64,000 nucleotides of DNA from Pseudoalteromonas holothuriae (GTDB taxonomy: Bacteria > Pseudomonadota > Gammaproteobacteria > Enterobacterales > Alteromonadaceae). Location of the stretch: positions 1-64,000 of the forward strand of contig NZ_CAMAPC010000015.1 of assembly GCF_945859825.1 (NCBI RefSeq). Direction: 5' to 3'. The notes beneath the pieces are model-generated. The model had not been told where the DNA came from. It saw only the letters and a program-made list of their open reading frames with translations, and did no database searches. Shown here one piece after another: positions 18,617 through 28,391 of this stretch (position 1 is its first letter; each line of letters opens with the position of its first letter). A program made the translations under genes and the position numbers.

Positions 18617-19984
18617 ATGTCAAATCAATCTTTAAACCTTCTTGAGAAACGTGCTGCGTTATCGCTTGCCAGCGTATTTGCTTTTCGCATGCTTGGGCTT
18701 TTTATGCTTATGCCTGTATTGGCCATTTATGGTCAATCACTTGAGCATGTATCGCCAATGTGGATTGGGCTGGCAATTGGGGCTTACGGTTTGACACAGG
18801 CCCTACTGCAAATTCCCATGGGGTGGTTATCAGACAAGTTTGGTCGTAAGCCAATCATTGTGGTGGGTTTGCTTATTTTTGCATTTGGTTCAGTGATAGC
18901 CGCATTAGCCGATTCTATTTATTGGGTGACGGTTGGTCGAGCATTACAAGGGATGGGTGCCATTGCCAGCGCATTGCTTGCACTGGCTGCTGATTTAAGC
19001 CGTGATGAACAGCGGCCCAAAGTAATGGCCGTCATTGGCATGTGTATTGGCTTAAGTTTTGCCTTTGCTATGTTGTTAGGCCCAATGGTTGCGGCCTCAT
19101 TTGGTATTTCAGGTGTATTTTGGTTGACGGCAATACTTGCACTGTGTGGTATCGGGATCATTCTTTTTGTCGTGCCCAGTGCAGTTAATAAAGCCCCTAA
19201 AGGCGATACAATTGCTACGCTTAGCGACATTCGAAAACTGAGCCGCCATCCCCAATTATTACGCTTAGATTTAGGGGTGATGTTATTACATTTGTCGCTA
19301 ACAACTTTATTTGTGGTATTACCAGGGCAGCTCATTGCCGACGGCTTAAGTGCTGATGTACATTGGAAACTATATATTCCGGTATTATTATTAGCCTTTG
19401 TATTGATGGCACCGCTTATGATTATTGCTATTCGTAAGCAAAAAGAGAAACAAACCTTTTTAGCTGCTATCGGCTTACTGATAATAAGTTCATTTAGCTT
19501 ACTGCTATGGGCTAACTCAGTTATAGGGATTGCGGTTTGTATGCTATTGTATTTTATTGCCTTTAATTTTTTAGAGGCCACTATGCCTGCGTTAGTCTCT
19601 CGGATTGCGCCCGCATCACAAAAAGGTTCTGCGATGGGTGTTTTTTCATCGGGGCAATTTTTTGGCGCATTTTTAGGTGGGATATTAGGTGGTTACATTG
19701 CACAGTACAGTGAAGTTAATGCAGTGTTTGCGGCGGTGGCCTGTGTTGGGGTAATATGGTTGTTTATTGCATGGCGAATGCAGATCCCACCAAAAAGTAA
19801 AATTATTAGTTTAATTACTGAGCTGTCTGACCCACAGCAAGCGGAGGTAGTGGCTGACAAGCTTGTTGCGCTACCGGGTGTGATCGAAGCGATAGTCGTT
19901 AGTGAAGAAAATCGCAGCTATCTTAAGATAGATGATAAACAGTTTGATTTAAACCAAGCTAAGCAAGTACTTGGCTTGCATTAA
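18617..19984 (+). CDS. MFS transporter, YajR-like with C-terminal YAM domain
   Basis: The 455-residue protein has twelve membrane helices with the MFS signature GWLSDKFGRKP between helices 2 and 3. A soluble C-terminal domain of about 65 residues (DPQQAEVVADKLVALPGV onward) has a ferredoxin-like, heavy-metal-domain-like pattern. This matches E. coli YajR, whose extra domain is called YAM. Drug or metabolite export is likely, but the substrate is unknown. It lies 20 bp upstream of ssb and may be co-transcribed with it. Confidence 0.88.
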   Translation: MSNQSLNLLEKRAALSLASVFAFRMLGLFMLMPVLAIYGQSLEHVSPMWIGLAIGAYGLTQALLQIPMGWLSDKFGRKPIIVVGLLIFAFGSVIAALADSIYWVTVGRALQGMGAIASALLALAADLSRDEQRPKVMAVIGMCIGLSFAFAMLLGPMVAASFGISGVFWLTAILALCGIGIILFVVPSAVNKAPKGDTIATLSDIRKLSRHPQLLRLDLGVMLLHLSLTTLFVVLPGQLIADGLSADVHWKLYIPVLLLAFVLMAPLMIIAIRKQKEKQTFLAAIGLLIISSFSLLLWANSVIGIAVCMLLYFIAFNFLEATMPALVSRIAPASQKGSAMGVFSSGQFFGAFLGGILGGYIAQYSEVNAVFAAVACVGVIWLFIAWRMQIPPKSKIISLITELSDPQQAEVVADKLVALPGVIEAIVVSEENRSYLKIDDKQFDLNQAKQVLGLH

Positions 19985-20004
19985 TAGTGTGAGGAGAGGG
20001 TGCC

Positions 20005-20706
20005 ATGGCACGCGGTGTTAACAAAGTAATTTTAGTAGGTAATCTAGGACAAGATCCTGAAGTGCGCTATATGCCAAATGGCAATGGTGTTGCAAACATC
20101 AGTATTGCCACTACAGATAGCTGGAAAGATAAAAACACAGGCCAGTTACAAGAACGCACCGAGTGGCACCGAGTGGTGTTATTTGGCAAATTAGCTGAAG
20201 TGGCGGGTGAGTATCTACGTAAAGGCTCACAGGTTTATATTGAAGGCCGTTTGCAGACACGTAAATGGACTGATCAAAGTGGTCAAGAGAAGTATACGAC
20301 TGAGATTGTTGTCGATATGGGCGGCCAAATGCAAATGCTAGGCGGCCGTGGCGAGCAACAAGGTGGTGGTCAGTATCAAGGTGGTGGTCAGCAACAAAAT
20401 AACTATGCTCAACAGCAAGGCCAGCAGCAGTACGCAAACCAAGCTCCACAGCAGCAAAGTAGCTCAAACCAAGGTGGTTTTGCACCTAGTCAGCAGCCTG
20501 CACAGCAAAGCGCACCACAGCAGCAAGGCAGCTATTCGCCACAGCAGCAGAGTAGTTCAAATCAAGGTGGTTTTGCCCCGCAGCAATCAGGGCAGCAAAG
20601 TGCACCTCAACAGCAAGGTGGTTTTGCACCTAAGCCTGCTCAATCGGGTGGCGCGTCAAACCCAATGGAACCGCCAATTGATTTTGATGATGATATTCCG
20701 TTCTAG
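20005..20706 (+). CDS. ssb: single-stranded DNA-binding protein (SSB)
   Basis: The 233-residue protein has an N-terminal OB fold (about 1-110: [42 protein letters not shown]), a long Q/G/S-rich linker (about 115-222) and the acidic tip DFDDDIPF that recruits repair and replication partners. The linker holds two near-identical copies of [13 protein letters not shown] and more copies of QQG and QGGFAP. At 233 residues it is longer than E. coli SSB (178). It follows the MFS gene by 20 bp with a GGAGAGGG ribosome site. Confidence 0.97.
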   Translation: MARGVNKVILVGNLGQDPEVRYMPNGNGVANISIATTDSWKDKNTGQLQERTEWHRVVLFGKLAEVAGEYLRKGSQVYIEGRLQTRKWTDQSGQEKYTTEIVVDMGGQMQMLGGRGEQQGGGQYQGGGQQQNNYAQQQGQQQYANQAPQQQSSSNQGGFAPSQQPAQQSAPQQQGSYSPQQQSSSNQGGFAPQQSGQQSAPQQQGGFAPKPAQSGGASNPMEPPIDFDDDIPF

Positions 20707-20743
20707 ACAAAGACAAAAGTAGAAATGTTGAAAAATAACCTTG

Positions 20744-20769
20744 AAAGCCGCTAATAAGTGGCTTTTTTT
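20744..20769 (+). terminator. intrinsic terminator of ssb
   Basis: AAAGCC (20744-20749) pairs with GGCTTT (20760-20765), with the stem extended by G-T pairs, and is followed by a T7 tract. Confidence 0.8.
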
Positions 20770-21196
20770 GTGTGGAGGAGCGAGTAATCCTTACAAACTT
20801 GCATACTTTGAAAATGCTTAAACCTACCTGAATCAATCCGCCGATACAACCTCGCTTCTGCGCTGTTATCAGCCTTCTTTTACGAATAACCCCAAGTAGA
20901 ATGATCTTCTATGCTGTTGGCAGTATACATTTCAAGCTTAGTACTTTTCTCTTCAAGTTATTTTAGCAGCTTAATGTCTGAAGTTTCCATATCACTATGC
21001 ATTGCTTTTAAGTTATAAAGCCATTTGGTTAATTAACTCAAGTTGTAAGTTTTTTGGTATGGTATTTGATTACGCTATAGTGATACCCCGCCGCTTTAAT
21101 TGCCACACTACATTGCCCTATAACTTGAGTTTTAGCCACACGTGTACAACACTTAAGCAATGTTGTTAGAGCCAAATGGCAAAGGTGTGACTCAAG
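20770..21196. other. gene-free 427-bp region between ssb and the csrD-like gene
   Basis: No intact gene is seen here. The only recognisable content is a decayed transposase fragment on the minus strand (20880-21002). The rest has stops in all frames and is presumably degraded mobile-element sequence plus the promoter of the gene at 21197. Confidence 0.6.
20880..21002 (-). pseudogene. decayed IS3-family transposase OrfA fragment
   Basis: The minus-strand frame reads METSDIKLLK, one in-frame stop, then LEEKSTKLEMYTANSIEDHS before a second stop. This resembles the leucine-zipper end of IS3-type OrfA (pattern METSDIKRLKELEEENSKLKRMYA). It is interrupted, has no matching N-terminal helix-turn-helix or OrfB nearby, and has no clear terminal inverted repeats. 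It is a small relic only. Confidence 0.45.
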
Positions 21197-22813
21197 GTGC
21201 AGTTTAAGTTCAAGCCAAACCACTGGTATATGGTCGCAGTGGCGCTGGTTGTGGTGCTCATTTTAAATATGCTGTTGTTGCATTTACTGCATTTACAGAT
21301 ACACCAGCGTGGCGAAGCGGTTGTGCAAAGGGTGGCAAAACTACCGGAGGACTTAAGGACGCAAAAGAATATTACCGCAATTGCACAGCAATACAAATTT
21401 GAATATATTCCTAACGGGCAAGCTATGCCTGATGACGCAACGCGTTTTTCATCGACAGGTTTATCTTTAGCCCTATCACACCCACAGCCTTATAAAAAGC
21501 ATGCTTATATTGTTATATTTTTTAATATTTTATTTGTTGGTTTATTAGCATTTTTTTACCGTTGGTGGCAGGTATATCGAGTCAGGCCAAAACGCTTTTT
21601 GCCCGATAATAGTGTTAATATGGAAGAAAGCTCTGCCCTAAGCGCTGTGGACCCCAGATCTGTAGATAATAGTTTGTTTAAGGTTTTTTTGTTGATCCGT
21701 TGGACTATGAAGTTAGACAATACACTGGATGAAAAAAACCACTTTGCTGTGGCCATACATAAGCAGCTACCTAATACCATGAAGTGCTCAGTAAAATACC
21801 TGAACTCTGGCGCATTAGCGGTCACATTTGAGCAAGTTGCTTGGGGGGATGTCATTGAGCTTGGCAAAAAGCTTCATGAGATTATGTTTCGTATTTTGCG
21901 CTCATTACGTGCTGATCTTTCACGTAGTCAAGTTAAAGTAGGGGGGTGCTTCTATCAATATGAAGCTGAGCAAGCAAATGTTTATCAGTTAGCTCGGGCT
22001 GCATTAGAGATTGCCAATAATAATGTATGGCAGCATACCCATATGATGCCTCTTGATAAAACACACGCAAATGCAATGCAAAGCAGCGAAGATGACTTTA
22101 TTCGATGTATTGACAATGGGCAGTTTGTATTATTCTTTCAACCATTATTTGGTTTTGAACAGCAAGATATTATCCAAAGCGAAGTTTTGCTGAGGGTGCG
22201 TCATGCTCAGTTAGGGTTAATTGCCGCCAAGCAGTTTATTCCTCAGCTGCATAGTAGAAATAACTTGGAAACTTTAGATAAAAAGATTATTCAACAAGCT
22301 ATCACTATCTTGACAAAAGAGCCTCAAAAATCGAATGTGAGTATCAATATTCATATTGAGAATTGGTTGGACATTGATTTTATCCATTGGCTTACAGCTG
22401 TCGTACGAGAGGCCAGTGAAGATAAAAAACTCATGTTTGAATTGTCAGCAGATGAGTTTTATAAATATCATCAACAAATTAACGCACAACAGCTCTTTTT
22501 TACAGGGGTGAATATTGCGTTGATCATTGACCATGTTGAATCACCATTAATGGTCAACACTTTACGTGAAAACCAATTAATATCAGGCATAAAGTTAGGT
22601 TACGGCTTGGTCCATAAAGTACAGCACAGTTCGCAACAGCAAAAAACAATAAAGCAAATCGTATATCAAGCAAAGCGTTTAAATATTCCGGTTTATGCTG
22701 TCGGTGTAGAAACACAACTTGAACTTGATTGCTTGAAATCACTGGGTGTTCATGGCGCACAAGGGTACTATTTTGCAGAGTTGCTACAGCAGCTTGAGTT
22801 AGTTCGTTATTAA
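21197..22813 (+). CDS. csrD: CsrD-like protein with degenerate GGDEF and EAL domains
   Basis: The 538-residue protein has two membrane helices (about 10-30 and 100-118) enclosing a short periplasmic part, a GGDEF-like region with no GGDEF motif (about 160-295; LNSGALAVTF occupies the site) and an EAL-like domain (about 305-535). The EAL motif reads SEVLLRVR, the DDFG motif is replaced by IIDHVES and the KID motif by IKLGYG, so phosphodiesterase activity is unlikely. E. coli CsrD, which targets CsrB/CsrC RNAs for RNase E decay, has the same traits and also sits directly upstream of mreB. Here two genes separate them. It starts at GTG with AAAGG 11 nt upstream. The identity rests on architecture plus synteny. 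Confidence 0.75.
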   Translation: MQFKFKPNHWYMVAVALVVVLILNMLLLHLLHLQIHQRGEAVVQRVAKLPEDLRTQKNITAIAQQYKFEYIPNGQAMPDDATRFSSTGLSLALSHPQPYKKHAYIVIFFNILFVGLLAFFYRWWQVYRVRPKRFLPDNSVNMEESSALSAVDPRSVDNSLFKVFLLIRWTMKLDNTLDEKNHFAVAIHKQLPNTMKCSVKYLNSGALAVTFEQVAWGDVIELGKKLHEIMFRILRSLRADLSRSQVKVGGCFYQYEAEQANVYQLARAALEIANNNVWQHTHMMPLDKTHANAMQSSEDDFIRCIDNGQFVLFFQPLFGFEQQDIIQSEVLLRVRHAQLGLIAAKQFIPQLHSRNNLETLDKKIIQQAITILTKEPQKSNVSINIHIENWLDIDFIHWLTAVVREASEDKKLMFELSADEFYKYHQQINAQQLFFTGVNIALIIDHVESPLMVNTLRENQLISGIKLGYGLVHKVQHSSQQQKTIKQIVYQAKRLNIPVYAVGVETQLELDCLKSLGVHGAQGYYFAELLQQLELVRY

Positions 22814-23713
22814 TTGCCGATAACGTAAGCCATCTAAACCTTGCAACCCTCCTGTATGTATGGCTGTGATATGGCTACCAGGAGCGAAAAAATCTTGTTC
22901 TAATAATTGCCATAAAGCATAAAACAGCTTGCCCGTGTAAATAGGCTCTAAAGGGAGTTTACAATCTTTTTTCATCATTTTGCAGAACTGCCAAAGCGCA
23001 GTTGAAAATTTGCCATATCCACCATCATGAAAATCACACATGAGTTGCCAGTTTGATTTTTGTTTAGCTTTTGGTGCCAAACGAATAATTTCGTCAATTA
23101 AATATTCAGCTTGCTTTAACACTGCAATGCCAATAACAGAGGTCGTTCCTGAGCTGGCATTGATTAAACCTGCAAGCGTCCCGCCGCTGCCTGTCGCGCA
23201 CATGACGTAGTCACTTTTTGGTAAGCTATTTGCCAATTCTTGAACACCGACTAATGCCTGTTGATTGCTCCCCCCTTCTGGAATTATGTGACAATGTGCA
23301 AAGCGTTGTTGTAACTCCATTAGGTAATCATCATTATGTCGCAATCGATAAGTTGCCCTATCAACCATATGTATTTTGACTCCACAGGCACGTGCCATGC
23401 GAATTGTTGGATTATGGATATCTAGATGCGGCCCTCTGACTATAGCATGGCCTTCTAATGCAAATAATTTACACGCCATACTGGCTGCATATAAATGATT
23501 CGAAAAAGGCCCTGAAAAGGTTACAAATGCTGACTTGTTTTGCTGTTTCATGGCAATGAGGTTGTATTTTAGCTTTCGCCATTTGTTACCTGCAATATGA
23601 GGGTGCAATAGGTCATCTCTTTTGACTTTTAGTATCACTTGCTTTTGTGCTAGCAGTGGGTGTTCAATTATCTGTATCGGAGACTCTGGAAAGTCAAATT
23701 TTTTAAAACTCAT
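22799..23713 (-). CDS. PLP-dependent ACC deaminase / D-cysteine desulfhydrase family enzyme
   Basis: The product is 304 residues from ATG 23713 (MSFKKFDFPES). It is a fold-type II PLP enzyme with the lysine-bearing motif HIAGNKWRKLKYN (residues about 38-50), the substrate loop FVTFSGPFSNHLYA, and the phosphate-binding CATGSGGTLAGL. Relatives are 1-aminocyclopropane-1-carboxylate deaminase or D-cysteine desulfhydrase; which reaction applies cannot be told by eye. The frame stays open to 24028, but that extension crosses the divergent gene's start and is not coding. It overlaps the csrD-like gene's 3' end by 15 bp. Confidence 0.87.
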   Translation of the reverse strand: MSFKKFDFPESPIQIIEHPLLAQKQVILKVKRDDLLHPHIAGNKWRKLKYNLIAMKQQNKSAFVTFSGPFSNHLYAASMACKLFALEGHAIVRGPHLDIHNPTIRMARACGVKIHMVDRATYRLRHNDDYLMELQQRFAHCHIIPEGGSNQQALVGVQELANSLPKSDYVMCATGSGGTLAGLINASSGTTSVIGIAVLKQAEYLIDEIIRLAPKAKQKSNWQLMCDFHDGGYGKFSTALWQFCKMMKKDCKLPLEPIYTGKLFYALWQLLEQDFFAPGSHITAIHTGGLQGLDGLRYRQLITN

Positions 23714-23927
23714 CCTATTTTCTGATTTATGTGAGTATAGAAGATTAATTCTAACAGCTATCTGTGAAAATATGTCTAGATTACTAGCAAGGTTGTAGTT
23801 AATAGTTGTAAACTCAGATATTAATGGCACAAAGCTTGTGTTTTGCTTTGTAAGTACATAGCATAAAGAACTAACTATAAAAAACAACAAAGACCAAATA
23901 ATTGCCGCGTTTTTGGGAATGGAATAT

Positions 23928-25964
23928 ATGCGAATAGCTCCTTTATCTTTTTTTGTCTCTGCCACATTAATGGCTGCCTGTGCGACATTCAACGTAACGG
24001 CGCAAGACACAGTCACGGTGAATGCCATTGAATCAGAACTTTCGGTTAAACAAACTGAATTAGATAACTACACGCAGATATTAGACAAACACCTTAGTGA
24101 AGAAACGCGTTTACAAGCGCAATTAGATTTATTGAGAACACGTTCTTCAGACTTGGATAAAGAGAAAAATCAAGCTCTCGATGCGATGAATGATTTATAT
24201 CGCCGTTTAATAGATGACCCGTCTCTTGATATTTCTAAAGCGCAAACGCGTTATAAAGAATCAGTTGTTGATCATAAGAAAAACAAAGATGATATTACGA
24301 TGCAGCTTGCGGCGATAGCTTCACATCGTAAAGATATAGAACAAATTCGTGTTACTAAGCATACTTTGGTTAACACATTAGAAAGTTTAAAAGATCAACT
24401 AAGTACTGCGCGCGTGGAGCGTTTGCGTAACGAGTTTACACGAGAGGGTACGTTAGAGGTTGATCATACTATTAACTGTAAACGCACTGAAACCTTGGCT
24501 GCATGTGAGCAGCGAGGCCAACAAATGGCATTACAAAAATCCACCAAGCGCTTTGTTGATCAGTTGTTTGCAAATTTAACAGAGCAGCGTCTTGTTGAAC
24601 CAAAGCGAAACTTAGCTGGTGCTCAAGTACAAGTATTAAACAGCCATGTTGTTAGTAGTGCTTTTAGCGGGCAGGGCAATTACAGTGTTAACCTGAGTGT
24701 GAGCATGCGAGGCGATGTGAATAATAGTCGATTATGCAGCTTAATCAGCGTTGATAATCGTTTTTGTGCAGAGTACGGTACACCTATGGCTGGAAGCGTG
24801 GGTGCTTATCAAGCCAATTACCCCACGGTGTATAGTGACAGTCAATTAAGTTTTTCTGAACAAGCAGCAACATCAAATAATGTGCAAGTCGGCAGAATTA
24901 ATCCTCCTGCAGCTATTGAAGTAATACACTCAAGTTCATCGAATCAGCCAGCGAAGAAAACCCCAGTAATGGTTCCCGTAACACTGCGCTCTAATGTGCA
25001 TGACGACGAAGTTTTTATCAACGGGGTTAGTTATGGTTCAACTAAGTTATCAGTGAACATCCCATCTGGCACATATGATATTGAAGTTCGTAAACTCGGC
25101 TACAAGCCATATAAGAAACGTGTGACTATTCGCAAAGCACAAACAATCAATGCTAGGCTTGTAAAAAAGCCTGAGTCGATTGCTGTACCGACACCCAAAA
25201 GAGAGCAAAGCAACACAAAAGCATCACCAACTATTGTATCTCAGACCCCAAAAAATCAAATTGTGATTGTACCAGCAGGTACATTTAAAATGGGTGATTT
25301 AGTTGGTAACGGGCTAGCAAATGAGCGTCCAGTTATTGAGAAGGTGCTTAGTAACTCCTATGGTATGCAAAGCACAGAAGTCACGGTTGGTGAGTTTCGC
25401 CGGTTTATTGAAAATACGAGTTATCAAACTGCAGCTGAAAAAGGTCGTGGCTGCGCATACTATAAAGATGGTGAACCAGTTTGGGATCTAGATTATAGCT
25501 GGAAAGCTCCAGGCTATGAGCAAGCTGAAAGCTTCCCTGTTGTTTGTGTGTCTTATGATGATGCCAAAGCTTATGCAAACTGGCTATCCGCAGAACAAGG
25601 TGAGCAATTTCGTTTACCCAATGAAGTTGAGTGGGAATACGCGGCACGAGCGGGCACAACGTCTGAATACCCTTGGGGTAATGAAATCGGTAAAAGCCTA
25701 GCGAACTGTGGTTGGTGTGGTAGTGCATGGTCAAATAAAAGCGCATCGCCCGTTGGAGAGTTTTCTCCAAACCATTACGGGCTCTATGACACCGTAGGCA
25801 ATGTTTGGGAATGGACTCAAAAACGTGCTTCTCAAAGCGGTGTAACAGTACGTGGTGGCGCTTGGAATTTTGCACCAAGTTTAGCTCGTGTGTCTACTCG
25901 TTTAGAGTTAGCAACCGACTTTCGAGCAAATTATATCGGCTTTCGTTTAGTACGAGAGCGATAG
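23928..25964 (+). CDS. exported coiled-coil/PEGA/formylglycine-enzyme-fold protein
   Basis: The product is 678 residues from ATG 23928 (GGGAATGG just upstream). A signal peptide is followed either by a lipobox-like MAAC or by a cleavage site after VTA. Residues about 30-170 are charged helical coiled coil. A PEGA domain spans about 347-415 (EVFINGVSYGSTKLSVNIPSG). The C-terminal domain (about 443-678) has the FGE-sulfatase/SUMF1 fold: IVPAGTFKMGD, RLPNEVEWEYAARAGT, GNVWEWT and VRGGAW. The two catalytic cysteines of true formylglycine-generating enzymes, expected just after the RGG motif, are missing (RGGAWNFAPSLAR). The role is therefore probably binding or structural, perhaps in the cell envelope next to the mre operon. 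Confidence 0.82.
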   Translation: MRIAPLSFFVSATLMAACATFNVTAQDTVTVNAIESELSVKQTELDNYTQILDKHLSEETRLQAQLDLLRTRSSDLDKEKNQALDAMNDLYRRLIDDPSLDISKAQTRYKESVVDHKKNKDDITMQLAAIASHRKDIEQIRVTKHTLVNTLESLKDQLSTARVERLRNEFTREGTLEVDHTINCKRTETLAACEQRGQQMALQKSTKRFVDQLFANLTEQRLVEPKRNLAGAQVQVLNSHVVSSAFSGQGNYSVNLSVSMRGDVNNSRLCSLISVDNRFCAEYGTPMAGSVGAYQANYPTVYSDSQLSFSEQAATSNNVQVGRINPPAAIEVIHSSSSNQPAKKTPVMVPVTLRSNVHDDEVFINGVSYGSTKLSVNIPSGTYDIEVRKLGYKPYKKRVTIRKAQTINARLVKKPESIAVPTPKREQSNTKASPTIVSQTPKNQIVIVPAGTFKMGDLVGNGLANERPVIEKVLSNSYGMQSTEVTVGEFRRFIENTSYQTAAEKGRGCAYYKDGEPVWDLDYSWKAPGYEQAESFPVVCVSYDDAKAYANWLSAEQGEQFRLPNEVEWEYAARAGTTSEYPWGNEIGKSLANCGWCGSAWSNKSASPVGEFSPNHYGLYDTVGNVWEWTQKRASQSGVTVRGGAWNFAPSLARVSTRLELATDFRANYIGFRLVRER

Positions 25965-25980
25965 AACAATATAACGATGG

Positions 25981-25997
25981 GTGATGCATTGCATCAC
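25981..25997 (+). terminator. short hairpin between the PEGA/FGE gene and mreB
   Basis: GTGATGC-ATT-GCATCAC forms a 7-bp stem with a 3-nt loop, followed by TTAATTTAAGG. The T tract is weak, so it may only partly stop transcription into mreB. Confidence 0.4.
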
Positions 25998-26006
25998 TTA
26001 ATTTAA

Positions 26007-27076
<1,070 letters not shown>

Positions 27077-27077
<1 letters not shown>

Positions 27078-27919
27078 TGAACCTTTTATTTGGCCGCACG
27101 ATCTCTTTGCAGCTGCGACTCACCGTCGCAGTGATGCTGAGTATTATACTTATTGTTGGTGATCGTTTTACACACGGTGGCACTTTGATAAGGACTAGTT
27201 TGCACACCGCTGTTAGTCCTTTGTTGTATTTAGCGAGTATGCCTTATGAAGCATTTAATAGTGGCGCGAGAAGTTTGCAAACTCGCGAACAGTTAAGTGA
27301 AGAAAATAGTGCACTTAAACATCAACAGTTATTACAAAGTGAGCAGTTACAGCAACTACAGTTTTTGCAAAGTGAAAACCAAAAACTAAGAGCTCTTTTG
27401 AGTGCCTCTGCAAGAGAGAAAAAGACTCGAAAAATAGCACAAGTTTTATCTGTTCATTCTAATCCTTATAGTCATCAAGTTGTAGTTAATCGAGGTACGA
27501 TCGATGGCGTAACCGAAAGTCAACCTGTTATAGATGAAATGGGCTTAGTTGGGCAGTTGACTCAAGTAGGCACAACTACCTCTCGGGTGTTGTTGATGAC
27601 AGATATAACACATGCGACTCCAGTGAGAATTTTACGTAATGACGTACGAACTGTGGTTGAAGGTATTGGTAAAATTAATAAGCTAAAACTATCACATGTG
27701 CCCCATAGCTTGGATGTTCGTATTGGTGATGTGTTGGTGACATCAGGGCTGGGAGGTGTTTTTCCTGAAGGTTACCCAGTTGCTGTGGTTACTGAGTTGC
27801 ACCGTGATGAAGGCCTGCCCTTTGCACAAGTATATGCAGAGCCAATTGCGCAACTGGATCGTATTCGTTTATTGTTGATCTTAGGGCGAACCGTACAAGA
27901 GAGCTTAGACAATGATTAA
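27077..27919 (+). CDS. mreC: rod shape-determining protein MreC
   Basis: The 280-residue inner-membrane protein has one N-terminal helix (about 12-30), a periplasmic coiled coil (about 65-110, rich in Q, E and L) and a C-terminal double beta-barrel region containing VNRGTIDGV and GLVGQ. MreC links MreB to MreD, RodA and PBP2. Translation is probably coupled to mreB (TAATG) and to mreD (8-bp overlap). Confidence 0.96.
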
Positions 27920-28391
27920 GCGCTACTATTTTCTCATTGCTTTTAGTGTTTTTTTAGCCTTAGTAATGGCTTTAATGCCATTGCCCATCTCTGCGGAGCC
28001 TTTTCGCCCTGACTGGGTGTTGTTGGTACTAATGTATTGGTCTTTGGCCGTACCACATCGAGTCAATATTGGTTGGGCATGGGTTGCTGGTTTATTAATG
28101 GACTTAGCAATTGGTGCACCACTTGGCGTTAATTCATTAACCTACTCAATTTGTATTTACATCACGGTAAGTAATTTTCAAAAAATACGAAATTTTTCAA
28201 TCTGGCAGCAAGCTATTTTGATAGGGTTATTCTTAACTTTATATCATTTACTGTTGTTTTGGTTAAATCACTTTTTACTCGACGTGTATTTTAGCCCTCA
28301 TTACTTGTGGCCAGCTTTGACTGGTATGTTATGTTGGCCGTGGATCTTTTTATTATTACGTAAATACCGTCGCCAATTTAGGATACGTTAA
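27912..28391 (+). CDS. mreD: rod shape-determining protein MreD
   Basis: This 159-residue polytopic protein has about five membrane helices and the family motif FRPDWVLLVLMYWSLAVPHRVNIG near the N-terminus (residues 31-54), followed by GLLMDLAIGAPLG. It is the membrane partner of MreC in the elongation complex. It overlaps mreC upstream by 8 bp and maf downstream by 1 bp. Confidence 0.95.
   Translation: MIKRYYFLIAFSVFLALVMALMPLPISAEPFRPDWVLLVLMYWSLAVPHRVNIGWAWVAGLLMDLAIGAPLGVNSLTYSICIYITVSNFQKIRNFSIWQQAILIGLFLTLYHLLLFWLNHFLLDVYFSPHYLWPALTGMLCWPWIFLLLRKYRRQFRIR

Noticed and set aside
18919..19581. A 220-codon open frame on the minus strand inside the MFS gene
   Set aside because: It is the antisense shadow of a well-supported 12-helix transporter; its translation is low-complexity with no recognisable family and no ribosome site.
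23714..24028. N-terminal extension of the PLP enzyme as a membrane-anchored domain
   Set aside because: It would overlap the signal-peptide region of the divergent gene, and the family start is MSFKKFDF at 23713.
25405..25878. A 157-codon minus-strand open frame inside the PEGA/FGE-fold gene
   Set aside because: The His-rich translation is an artefact of the complementary strand; the plus-strand domains are clear.
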